The notes under the pieces are model-generated. The model searched no databases. It was not told the origin of the DNA and saw only the letters and a program-made list of their open reading frames with translations. Both the position numbers and the translations under genes were made by a program. Source: CAZUZD01 sp964624465 (GTDB lineage Bacteria; Planctomycetota; Planctomycetia; Isosphaerales; Isosphaeraceae). From it: a stretch of 22,623 nucleotides of DNA. The stretch is from the NCBI GenBank assembly GCA_964624465.1, contig CAZUZD010000072.1:1-22623 (forward strand). Direction: 5' to 3'. Each line of letters begins with the position of its first letter. Within the stretch, counting starts at the first letter, position 1. Shown here piece after piece: positions 8,244 to 16,082 of the stretch.

Positions 8244-11024
8244 TCAGCGGTCCAGCGGAGCCCGGGCCAGCGTGTCGAAGATCGGCAGCAGTTCGGGCTG
8301 GTCGCGGAGGGGCTGGAAGTCGGGGGCGTGCAGCAGGGGGTCGCGGTGCTCCGGGGCGTCCAGGAGTCCCCGCCGACGCGCCTGGGCGAGCCAGGCGCAG
8401 GCGACCGCGGCCGCCCGCTCACGCTGGCCGGTGGTGGCCGCCGGCGCGTTCAGGACCGCGGCACACAGGCGCGCCGGCCCGAGCGGCGCGGTGGCGATCG
8501 CCTCGGGGTCGACGGCCAGCGCCTCGAGCCCGGCCACGGCGGTGTCGTACTGTCCGGCCAGGATCCGGGCGTCGACGACCTGCTGGCGGATCAGCCAGCG
8601 GCCGTCCGGGTCGGCCTGGAGGTCCAGCAGCGCCTCGAGGTCGGCGGCGGCGGCGGCGGGCCGGCCCAGCAGGCTCAGGCCCCGGGCCCGGCCTTCGAGA
8701 GCCTGCCGACGGTGCCGGCGGGCCGCGTCCGAGGAGGCGGCCAGCTCCGGGAGCCGGGCGCCGGCGGCGAGGATGGCGTCGAATCGCTCGACGGCCTCGG
8801 CGGCTCGGCCCGACTCCAGCAGGCCGAAGCCGGCGCGCAGGCCGCGATCGGCCAGCAGGAGCGGCACGTCGGGAGCCTTGGGCGTGAGCCGCCGGACCGC
8901 CTCCAGCACCGGCAGGCTGGCCAGGTCGGCGGCCAGCGACTCGTCGCGGCGGCCCAGGTGATGCAGGGTGCCCGCCTGATTGCCCAGCAACACGAACCGG
9001 AGCCGCAGCAGGGTCCACTCGTCGGGATGCTGCTGGAGGAAGCTGGCCAGCACCCGATCGCCCTCGGCGCCGGTCTCGGCGGCGGCCTCGGGCTGGCCGG
9101 CGCTCGCCTGGGCCAGCGCCAGGTTGGCGAGCGAGCCGGCGTACAGGTGCACGCGGCCCGGGTTCTGGGGCTGCTCGCGGTGCAGCCGCGCGCCGGCGGA
9201 CCGGACCTCGGCGCCGATGGTCAGGGCGGCGTCGAACTGCCCGAGCTGGGCCAGGAACGGGCCGAGCAGGACGGCCACCTGCAGGTCGGTCTCGGTCCAG
9301 CGGTCGGGCGGGCCGACGCGGTCGAGGTGCTCCCGGCACCAGCGGGCGGCGTCGCGGAAGCTGTCGTCGCGGATCTGCCGCACCTGGGGGTCGGGGCTCT
9401 GACCCAGCCGGTCCAGCCGCAGGGCCAGGTTCTTGCAGGCCTGGATCGCCTGCTGGAGGTCGTGGTGGGCGCGGTCGCGGGCGGCCTGCGCCTCGAGAGC
9501 GCTCTGCTGCGCCTGGGCGGCCCGCACCTCGGCCAGGCCGCGGAGGCGCTCCGCCGCTTTCCGCTGCGTCCGCTGCCCATACGCGGCCGCCACGCCGCCG
9601 GCGGCCAGCGCCGTCAGGAGCGCGAGGGTCAGCGCGGCCATGCCGGCCAGCGCGGGGTTGCGGCGGCCCCAGCGCCAGAGTCGGGCCGGGGCACCCAGGG
9701 GGCGGGCGGCGATCGGGCGGCCGTCGAGGAACCGCCTCAGGTCGTCGGCCAGCTCGCCGGCGGTGGCGTAGCGGTCGCCGGGCGCCCGCGCGATGGCGCG
9801 GGTGACGATCGTCGCCAGGTCGGCCGGCACCGCCGGGTTCACCCGCCGCAGCGGCTCGGGCTCCTCCTGGGCGATCCGTCGGAGGACCTCGGCGCGGTCG
9901 CGGCCGCCGACGGCCATGCGCAGGCCCAGCAGCTCGTAGAGGGTCACGCCCAGGCTGTACACGTCGGCCCGCTGGTCGAGCGGCAGGGCCCGGCCCCCGG
10001 CCTGCTCGGGGCTCATGTACGGCAGGGTGCCGACCAGGTCGCCGGTGCGGGTCAGGCCGCTGGCCTCGGGCAGGCGGGCCAGGCCGAAGTCGGTGATCCA
10101 GAGGTGCCCCGCGCGGTCCAGCAGGAGGTTGGCCGGCTTGATGTCGCGGTGCAGGATGCCCTGTTCGTGCGCCGCCTGCAGCGCCCCGGCCGCCTGCACG
10201 CCCAGCCAGGCCACCGCCAGCGCGTACGGTCGGCCCAGCGACAGCGTCCGGGGCGCGGCGAGCCGGGAGGGCTCCGGGGTCCCGCCCGGTCCGGAGTCCG
10301 GGGCCGGGTCGGCGTGGCTCCGGTCGCGGAGCGCCGGGCCCGAGTCGCCGCTGCCGGCGCCCGTGCCCCGGAGCGGGCCTTCGACCAGCCGCACGGCCAG
10401 GGTCAGGGCGGTCGGGTCGTCGGTCTGGGCCGCGTGGGGCTCGAAGCCGGCGGCGCGGAGGGCCCGCAGCGCCTCGAGGACCTCGGACAGGTTGCGGCCG
10501 TCGATCAGCTGCATGACCGCGTACGGCACGCCCTGCACCTGCCCGACGTTGTGGATCGGCACGATGTGGGGGTGCTGGAGCAGCGCCGTGGCCTGGGCCT
10601 CCAGCTCGAACCGCAGCCGGGCCCGCTCGTCGAGCGCCACGGCCGCGTGCAGCACCTTGAGCGCCACCCGACGCCCGAGCACCGGGTCGACCGCCTCGTA
10701 GACCACGCCCATGCCGCCGCGACCGATGGTGCGGAGGATCGGGAAGTCGCCGAGCCGCCCCTCGGCCGGGTCCACGCCGCTGGTCTCCGCCTGCATCTCG
10801 TGCCGCAGCGCCGCCATCGCCTCGAGCGCCGGCCGGAGCCGATCGAGCGCAGCGGCCCGGCCCGGCACCCCGACCAGCTGCGAGTCGAGGACGTCGGTCG
10901 CGCCCGCCGCCCAGCGGTCGACGACGCGGCCGGTCAGCGCGATCAGCTCGGGATCGGGGCCGCCGTCGGTGGCCGGCGAGTCGTCGGCGGTCGCCACCAC
11001 AGGAGTCCCCCTGACCCGCAGCAT
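8244..11024 (-). CDS. Transmembrane Ser/Thr protein kinase with C-terminal repeat domain (copy 1)
   Basis: This protein has 926 residues from ATG (complement of 11022-11024). GTG at 11000, 8 codons in, has a better AGGGGG site and may be the true start. An N-terminal helical region (about 20-90) precedes a complete Hanks-type kinase domain (about 94-435). It has the GRGGMG loop (101-106), Lys123 in VALK, HRDIKPANLL (292-301), DFG (312-314) and a SPE in place of APE (338-340). Between the hinge and HRD lies a Gly/Pro/Ser-rich insert (about 195-265). A single membrane helix (about 459-481) follows RRNPALAG. Next comes a coiled, Ala/Gln/Arg-rich segment (about 485-540) and a TPR-like helical ectodomain of about 380 residues. 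All catalytic residues are present, so it should be active. It probably senses an envelope signal and acts on a sigma factor (inference). Confidence 0.92.
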   Translation of the reverse strand: MLRVRGTPVVATADDSPATDGGPDPELIALTGRVVDRWAAGATDVLDSQLVGVPGRAAALDRLRPALEAMAALRHEMQAETSGVDPAEGRLGDFPILRTIGRGGMGVVYEAVDPVLGRRVALKVLHAAVALDERARLRFELEAQATALLQHPHIVPIHNVGQVQGVPYAVMQLIDGRNLSEVLEALRALRAAGFEPHAAQTDDPTALTLAVRLVEGPLRGTGAGSGDSGPALRDRSHADPAPDSGPGGTPEPSRLAAPRTLSLGRPYALAVAWLGVQAAGALQAAHEQGILHRDIKPANLLLDRAGHLWITDFGLARLPEASGLTRTGDLVGTLPYMSPEQAGGRALPLDQRADVYSLGVTLYELLGLRMAVGGRDRAEVLRRIAQEEPEPLRRVNPAVPADLATIVTRAIARAPGDRYATAGELADDLRRFLDGRPIAARPLGAPARLWRWGRRNPALAGMAALTLALLTALAAGGVAAAYGQRTQRKAAERLRGLAEVRAAQAQQSALEAQAARDRAHHDLQQAIQACKNLALRLDRLGQSPDPQVRQIRDDSFRDAARWCREHLDRVGPPDRWTETDLQVAVLLGPFLAQLGQFDAALTIGAEVRSAGARLHREQPQNPGRVHLYAGSLANLALAQASAGQPEAAAETGAEGDRVLASFLQQHPDEWTLLRLRFVLLGNQAGTLHHLGRRDESLAADLASLPVLEAVRRLTPKAPDVPLLLADRGLRAGFGLLESGRAAEAVERFDAILAAGARLPELAASSDAARRHRRQALEGRARGLSLLGRPAAAAADLEALLDLQADPDGRWLIRQQVVDARILAGQYDTAVAGLEALAVDPEAIATAPLGPARLCAAVLNAPAATTGQRERAAAVACAWLAQARRRGLLDAPEHRDPLLHAPDFQPLRDQPELLPIFDTLARAPLDR

Positions 11025-11045
11025 CGCGGAGGCGGGCCCGGTCGG

Positions 11046-11075
11046 GTTGAATCAACTTAGGGAATCTTAAGGGAA
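11046..11075 (-). promoter_or_regulatory. AT-rich tandem repeat before kinase 1
   Basis: In a very GC-rich setting, the 30 bases just upstream of kinase 1 are AT-rich. On the plus strand they contain CTTAGGGAA (11056-11064) and CTTAAGGGAA (11066-11075), direct repeats 10 bases apart, next to GTTGA-A-TCAAC (11046-11056). The site lies 22-51 bases before the ATG on the minus strand. It is a good candidate promoter or operator; no standard -35/-10 pair is obvious. Confidence 0.35.
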
Positions 11076-11155
11076 CGCCCCCGGGAAATCCACCCCAGTG
11101 CCCCGAGTCAGCAAGCCCATGAATCACTTCGCGCCTCTCCCAGACGCCCGGCCCG

Positions 11156-11173
11156 GTCTCCGAAATCGGAGAC
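11156..11173. promoter_or_regulatory. Perfect 8-base palindrome, possible operator
   Basis: GTCTCCGA-AA-TCGGAGAC is a perfect inverted repeat with a 2-base centre. It lies 132-149 bases upstream of kinase 1, reading on the minus strand, in the gap after sigma factor 2. The loop is too short for a good RNA hairpin, so a dimeric DNA-binding protein site is more likely than a terminator. Confidence 0.3.
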
Positions 11174-11518
11174 TCGAGCTGCCGCGACCTCTGGCCGAAC
11201 CGCTCCTGACCGACCAGGAGAAGCTGACCCGGACCACCGATATCGGGCCGGCTCAGGAACACACCGCGGCTCGCCCCGCGGGCCAGGATCTTCCTGGCCT
11301 GCGCCCAGGGCCTGGAGACCGTGCGGGTCGGCGCCAGGTTCCGGGTCGGCTCGGACCTGTCAGCGGGGTTGGCTGACTGGTCCTGGCTGTGGCGGGACCG
11401 GCCCTGAGCCTGGTGACCTGACGGCACCACGGCGCCAGGTCGGGTGGATCCGAGGAGAACCGTCATCGGGTCAGGCCGCACCATCCCGGGAAGGGTGTGG
11501 AGTGCGCGGGCCGGAAGG

Positions 11519-12133
11519 TCAGGGCGCGTCTTGCAGAGACCGTCGCAGCCGCTGCAGGGCGCGGAGCAGGCGGGAGCGGACCCCGGACTCTGTGAGGCCC
11601 AGCAGTTCCCCGATCCTGACGATCTCAATCTGCTCCAGGAAGTGGAGCACCAGGACGACCCGGTCCGACTCGGCGAGTCGTTCGAGGGCGGCGCGGGCCA
11701 GGTCGATCGACTCGGCGCGGAGGGCGCACTGGCTGGCGGTGGGCTGGGAGTCGGCCAGCCACCGGGTCTGATCCGAGCTGGAGGTTGGCAGAGATCGGCC
11801 GCCGGCTTGCTCGCGCAGGACGCTGCGTCGCTGGGCGCCCATGTGCCAGCGGTACGTGTCCGCCAGCTGCGCCTCCACCTGGGAACGGAGCCAGACCAGG
11901 TAGGGGACGGCGGGGTCGCTCAGGTATCCGTCCAGCCTCCGCTCGGCCCGCAGCAGGACGTCCTGGATCAGGTCGGAGTCTCCGAGCCGCCGGGCCAGGC
12001 GTCGATCGAGCCGGCCGGCGACCTGCGACCGCAGCCAGTGGCGGCCGAGGGTCACCAGCCGCGCCCGTGCCACCGCATCCCCCTGCCCGGCCAGTGACAC
12101 AAGGCTCTCGATCACCGAATCGTCAGCCGCCAT
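11519..12133 (-). CDS. ECF-type RNA polymerase sigma factor (copy 2)
   Basis: This protein has 204 residues. The start is ATG (complement of 12131-12133), with GCGAGG about 6 bases upstream; the frame stays open to 12277 but the extra 48 residues look like non-coding sequence. Region 2 covers about 25-95, with GDSDLIQDVLLRAERRLDGY and YLVWLRSQVEAQL. Region 4 covers about 145-198, with DRVVLVLHFLEQIEIVRIGE and LTESGVRSRLLRALQRLRRSL. Landmarks fall at identical residue numbers in copy 1: RLDRR at 41-45, SD..QD at 53-58, REQA at 107-110, LRAE at 138-141 and VRSRLLRAL at 185-193. It ends right after region 4, without the short acidic tail of copy 1. The gene lies 157 bases after kinase 2 on the same strand, which suggests that kinase as its partner. 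Confidence 0.9.
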   Translation of the reverse strand: MAADDSVIESLVSLAGQGDAVARARLVTLGRHWLRSQVAGRLDRRLARRLGDSDLIQDVLLRAERRLDGYLSDPAVPYLVWLRSQVEAQLADTYRWHMGAQRRSVLREQAGGRSLPTSSSDQTRWLADSQPTASQCALRAESIDLARAALERLAESDRVVLVLHFLEQIEIVRIGELLGLTESGVRSRLLRALQRLRRSLQDAP

Positions 12134-12290
12134 CGCCAGCCTCGCCTGGGGTCGGTTGCCGGGGCTTCGACGGAAGGCCCAGGCCTTATTCCGCAGGACG
12201 GCGGCGAAACTGTTCAGGGTCCTGCCAGAGTTTTTGGGGGGAACCCGGAAACGACGGCGGCCTGGCCGCTCGGCCAACGGGTCCGCGCGG

Positions 12291-15095
12291 TCAATGGTCG
12301 ACGGGGGTGGTGGCCAGCAGGTCGAAGATCGGGCGCAGTTCGGGCCGGTCGCGCAGGGACTGGAACTCGGGGGCCTGGTTCAGGGGGGTCCGGGTCTCGG
12401 GCGCCGTCAGCAGGCCACGGCGGCGGGTCGCGTCGAGCCAGCCCAGGGCCAGGGTGGTGGCCTGATCGCGTTCGGTGGGGGAGGCGGCGGGGGCGGCCAC
12501 GATCGTGGCGCAGAGCCGGGCCAGACCCAGCGGCGCCGAGGTCACGGCGTCGCCATCGGCGGCCAGCCGCTCCAGCGCTTCGAGCGCCCTGGCGATCTGG
12601 CCGGCCTGGATCCGGGCCTCGACCGCCCGCTGCCGGAGCTGCCAGCGACTCGAGGGATCGGGCTCGATCCGGTCCAGGGCCTCGAGGTCGTCGGCCGCGG
12701 CGGCCGGCTGGCCAGCGAGGGCGTGGGCCCGGGCCCGCCCCTCCAGACCAAGCCGGCGTTGCAACTGGACCGTGGCGCTCTCGAGGTCGGCCGGGGGCAG
12801 CCGATCCAGGCGTTCGAGGGCGCGGTCGAGAAGGGCCAGGGCCTGGGCGTGGCGGCCCTGATCCAGCAGGCCGAAGCCGGCGCGGACCTCGCGCTCGGCC
12901 AGCAGCGACGCGGCGTCGTGGGCCTGGGGGGTCCGGCGCAACACCGCTGCCATCACGGGGAGGCTGGCCAGGTCGGCGTCCAGCGACTCCTGGCGGCGGC
13001 CCTGCTGGTGCAGGGTGGCCGCCAGATTGCCGAGCACCGAGAAGCGGAGCCGCAGCATCCCGACGTGATCGGGATGGTGCTCCAGGCAGGCCGATAGCAC
13101 CCGATCAGCCCCGGTGCCGGTGGCGACCGCGGCCTCGACCTGGCCGGCGGCCATCTGCAGCGAGGCCAGATTGGTCATCGACCCGGCGAGGATCTGCGCC
13201 AGCTCAGCGTTCTCCGGCTGTTCGCGCAGCAGCCGCTCGCCGGCGGCACGGACCTCGGTCTCGATCGCCATCGCCGCGTCGGGCTGACCGAGCCGGGCCC
13301 GGAACGGGCCCAGCAGGACGGCGATCTGGAGATCGACCTCGGTCCAGCGTCCGGGGGCCCCGGCGCGTGCCAGGTGCTGCTCGCACCACTGGGCCGCGTC
13401 GCGGAAACTGGCGTCGCGGAGCTGGCGGATCTGGGGGTCCGGGCTCTGGCCCAGGCGCTCGAGCCGCAGGGCCAGGTTCTTGTAGGCGTGGATCGCCACC
13501 TGGAGGTCGGTGTTCGCCCGGTCCAACGCCGCCTGGGTCTCGACCGCCCGGCGCTCCGCCAGCCCCCGGAGCCGATCCGACTGGCGGCGCAGGGCCCGCT
13601 GGCTGGAGGCGGCCGTGATCCCGCCCACGGCCAGGGCGGTCAGCAGCACCAGGGTCGTGGCGGCCAGGCTGGCGAGCGCCGGGTTGCGCTGGCTCCAGCG
13701 CCAGATCCGGGTCGGGACGCCCACGGGCCGGGCGGCGATCGGGCGGCCTTCCAGGAATCGCTGCAGATCCTGGGCCAGCTCGGCGGCGGTCTGGTAGCGG
13801 TTGGCGGGCGACCGGGTGATCGCCTTGGTCACGATCGTCGCCAGGTCCGCCGGCACCTCCGGGTTCAGTCGCCCGAGCGCCGGCGGCTCCTCGGTGGCGA
13901 TCTGCCGGATCAGCTCGCCGCGGTCCCTGCCCGTGACCACCGGGCGCAGGCTCAGCAGCTCGTAGAGCGTGGCGCCCAGGCTGTACACATCCGTACGCGG
14001 GTCGATCGGATGCGGCGGGCCCTGGATCTGCTCGGGGCTCATGTACGGCAGGGTGCCAACCAGGTCGCCGGTCCGGGTCAGGCCGTTCGAGTCGGGCAGG
14101 CGCGCCAGGCCGAAGTCGGTGACCCAGAGATGGCCCGAACGGGTCAGCAGCAGGTTGGCCGGCTTGATGTCGCGGTGCACGATCCCCTGCTCGTGCGCAC
14201 ACTGGAGCGCGTCCGCCGCCTGGATCCCCAGCCGGGCCACGACGCGAGCATAGCGACGCCCCAGCGCCAGGCAACGGGGCGCGCCCGGTGGCTCCTCCGC
14301 CGCGGCGCAGGGGACCGGGACGTCGGACGCGGATCGGGTCGGCGGTCCGGGCCCGGACCGATCCAGCGGTCCGACCGGACCAGAGCCCGACCCGTCCCCG
14401 GAGCGCCGGGCTCCCTGGGGAAAGTCGTCCTCCATCAGATGCAGCGCCAGGCTCAGCGTGAGCGCGTCGCCGCTGGCACGGGTCAGCGCCCGGGGCTCGA
14501 AGCCCACGGCCCGCAGGGCCCGCAACCGTTCGAGGACCTCCGCCAGGTTCCGGCCGTCGATCAGTTGCATGACCGCGTACGGCACGCCCTCGACCTGGCC
14601 CACGCCGTGGATCGGCACGATGTGCGGGTGGTGGAGCAAGGCCGTCGCCTGCGCCTCCAGCTCGAAGCGACGCCGGGCCCGCTCGTCGAGCGAGACCGCC
14701 GCATGCAGCACCTTCAGCGCGACCCGACGGCCCAGGGTGGGCTCGATCGCCTCGTAGACCACGCCCATGCCGCCCCGACCGATGGTGCGCAGGATCGGGT
14801 ACTGGCCCAGATGACCCCGCTCTCCGGGGTCCGCCCCGGGGGCTGGGATCGGCGACCCCTGTCGCTCCAGGTCCAGTTCCGACGGCCGCTCCGCGGGTGC
14901 GCGCAGCGTCGCCAGCGCCCGCAGCGAGGGGAGCAGCTGCTCGATCGCCGCGACGTGGTCCGGGCACTCGGCCGCGTAATCCTGGGCCGTGACCGGTTCC
15001 CCGGCCTCGAGCCGATCCACGATCCGCTGGGCCAGGTCGGCCAGGGCCGGGTCGAGTTCCAGGCCGGAACACAGGATCGAATCTGGGTGGATCAC
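12291..15095 (-). CDS. Transmembrane Ser/Thr protein kinase with C-terminal repeat domain (copy 2)
   Basis: This protein has 934 residues from GTG (complement of 15093-15095), chosen for the CAGGGAG site about 9 bases upstream and because MIHPDSILCSGLELDPALAD looks native. GTG at 15161 would add 22 Arg-rich residues. The N-terminal helical region carries VDRLEAGEPVTAQDYAAEC, common in planctomycete kinases. The kinase domain (about 99-450) has GRGGMG, Lys128 in VALK, HRDIKPANLL (307-316), DFG (327-329) and MSPEQ. A low-complexity insert (about 205-280) lies before HRD, as in copy 1. A membrane helix (about 473-495) follows QRNPALAS. A coiled segment and a TPR-like ectodomain complete it. It is collinear with copy 1 to the C-terminus; both end in a RPELRPIFD-like motif. 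It should be catalytically active. The signal and targets are unknown; sigma factor 2, 157 bases downstream, is the natural candidate partner. Confidence 0.92.
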   Translation of the reverse strand: MIHPDSILCSGLELDPALADLAQRIVDRLEAGEPVTAQDYAAECPDHVAAIEQLLPSLRALATLRAPAERPSELDLERQGSPIPAPGADPGERGHLGQYPILRTIGRGGMGVVYEAIEPTLGRRVALKVLHAAVSLDERARRRFELEAQATALLHHPHIVPIHGVGQVEGVPYAVMQLIDGRNLAEVLERLRALRAVGFEPRALTRASGDALTLSLALHLMEDDFPQGARRSGDGSGSGPVGPLDRSGPGPPTRSASDVPVPCAAAEEPPGAPRCLALGRRYARVVARLGIQAADALQCAHEQGIVHRDIKPANLLLTRSGHLWVTDFGLARLPDSNGLTRTGDLVGTLPYMSPEQIQGPPHPIDPRTDVYSLGATLYELLSLRPVVTGRDRGELIRQIATEEPPALGRLNPEVPADLATIVTKAITRSPANRYQTAAELAQDLQRFLEGRPIAARPVGVPTRIWRWSQRNPALASLAATTLVLLTALAVGGITAASSQRALRRQSDRLRGLAERRAVETQAALDRANTDLQVAIHAYKNLALRLERLGQSPDPQIRQLRDASFRDAAQWCEQHLARAGAPGRWTEVDLQIAVLLGPFRARLGQPDAAMAIETEVRAAGERLLREQPENAELAQILAGSMTNLASLQMAAGQVEAAVATGTGADRVLSACLEHHPDHVGMLRLRFSVLGNLAATLHQQGRRQESLDADLASLPVMAAVLRRTPQAHDAASLLAEREVRAGFGLLDQGRHAQALALLDRALERLDRLPPADLESATVQLQRRLGLEGRARAHALAGQPAAAADDLEALDRIEPDPSSRWQLRQRAVEARIQAGQIARALEALERLAADGDAVTSAPLGLARLCATIVAAPAASPTERDQATTLALGWLDATRRRGLLTAPETRTPLNQAPEFQSLRDRPELRPIFDLLATTPVDH

Positions 15096-15239
15096 GCCTG
15101 GGGCTCCCTGCGAGCGACCACCCCATCGGCGTCGATGGCGGCCGGCGACTCGCCTGGACACGCTTCCTCGTGTCCGTTGTACCCCCTGGCCCCAGCCGCA
15201 CGCCAGCCCACAGCCCGATTCCTATCGGCGCTGACGACA

Positions 15240-15300
15240 TCAGTAGTGATCAGCACCCCAGATTGATTCTATCAAAGTCAATATTCCTGCAATCTCGCAA
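15240..15300 (-). promoter_or_regulatory. AT-rich candidate promoter region for kinase 2
   Basis: This is one of the few AT-rich islands in the window. On the minus strand it reads GGAATATTGACTTTGATAG and then AATCAATC. TAGAAT is a fair -10 hexamer. The upstream ATTGCA or TTGCAG is a weak -35 at about 15-16 bases, and TTGACT is present but too close. The island lies about 145-205 bases before the chosen start of kinase 2. Confidence 0.3.
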
Positions 15301-15334
15301 CCTCGAATGCGATCGCGATCACCCGGGGACGGCT

Positions 15335-15365
15335 GGGGCTCGCTCGCTGGCGGCGCGCGAGCCCC
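15335..15365 (-). terminator. Hairpin after the PEP-CTERM gene
   Basis: GGGGCTCGC (15335-15343) and GCGAGCCCC (15357-15365) form a perfect 9-base stem with a 13-base loop. It begins 12 bases beyond the stop of the minus-strand PEP-CTERM gene and separates it from kinase 2. It is strong and well placed but has no T run. Confidence 0.45.
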
Positions 15366-15377
15366 GACGCCCCACGC

Positions 15378-16082
15378 TCAGGACGCGCTCCGCTCGGCCC
15401 GGAACCGACGCGCCGCCACCAGGCCGGCGGCGCCCAGCGCCATCAGACCCAGCGTCGAGGGCTCGGGCACCGCGGCGGCCCGGGGCGTCTCGATCGCCAC
15501 CCCGGCCACCGACTCATAGGCCGCGCTCAGGATCTGGAACGTGCTGGTCGCCGCCGTCCAGGTCACCTCGATGTAGCCGTATCGTCCCAAGCCATCCTTG
15601 AAGCCCAGAAAGCTGCCCGGACCAAAATCGGCGGAAACAAACGAAGCGAATCGGAACGCCGGGTCCGCGGAGCCACCCTCGAAGAAGGTCAGGCTCGCGC
15701 TGCTGATCAAGTCTCCTGCCTGAAATTGCTTTGGATTGGCGCTGGCGTTGCTCCCGTCGGCGACACCGATCCCGAAACCCCCGGCACTCTGCAGCGAAAG
15801 CCCAGTGGTAGAAAAACGATTATTCTGAAGAAAGAGATTCCCACCCGCAGGCGTGAAGTTGTTCAGATACGTGTAACTTCCCGACGACAGCCCGCCGTTG
15901 GTGCCGCTGATGGCCGAGACGTCGATCGCCACCACCCCCGCCCCGGCCTCGGACCCCCAGGCCCCCAGAATCAGACCCAGACCCACCGTCAGGGAGGTCC
16001 CCAGCCGGCGCAGCCTCCGAACCGCCGCGTCTGCCGGAGCCCCCGGCACGCCGGACTTCCCTTCGCTCTGGACCGTTCGCAT
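15378..16082 (-). CDS. PEP-CTERM sorted secreted protein
   Basis: This protein has 234 residues. ATG (complement of 16080-16082) is chosen because AGGAG lies about 8 bases upstream and a signal peptide follows. The signal has the basic RRLRRLG, a hydrophobic core TSLTVGLGLILGAWG and a likely cut near SEAGA (about residue 48). The mature part is Gly-, Ser- and Asn-rich and beta-like, with aromatic blocks such as SASLTFFEGGSADPAFRFAS and GRYGYIEVTWTAATSTF. The C-terminus has the full sorting signal: VPEPSTLGLMALGAAGLVAA, then RRFRAE. Such tails are recognised by an exosortase, which is not in the window, and lead to attachment to the envelope or exopolymer matrix. The coding sequence has AT-richer stretches than its neighbours (for example 15600-15860). 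The substrate or binding role is unknown. Confidence 0.88.
   Translation of the reverse strand: MRTVQSEGKSGVPGAPADAAVRRLRRLGTSLTVGLGLILGAWGSEAGAGVVAIDVSAISGTNGGLSSGSYTYLNNFTPAGGNLFLQNNRFSTTGLSLQSAGGFGIGVADGSNASANPKQFQAGDLISSASLTFFEGGSADPAFRFASFVSADFGPGSFLGFKDGLGRYGYIEVTWTAATSTFQILSAAYESVAGVAIETPRAAAVPEPSTLGLMALGAAGLVAARRFRAERSAS

Larger units (their letters stand above)
11025..11518. other. Intergenic region between the two kinase-sigma modules
   Basis: There are 494 bases with no convincing gene. A 92-codon open frame on the plus strand (11098-11376) has no ribosome site and a chance-like composition. The region holds the palindrome at 11156-11173 and the AT-rich repeats at 11046-11075. It is by far the longest gap in the array, so kinase 1 and sigma 1 probably have their own promoter. 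Confidence 0.5.

Noticed and set aside
7989..11060. A very long plus-strand open frame opposite kinase 1, and a similar one opposite kinase 2
   Set aside because: These are antisense frames kept open by the high GC content. They encode Gly-, Arg- and Gln-rich sequence with no domains, while the minus strand encodes complete kinases.
11098..11376. 92-codon plus-strand frame in the gap between the two modules
   Set aside because: It has no ribosome site, no recognisable motif and a Pro/Arg/Gly-rich composition typical of chance frames in this DNA.
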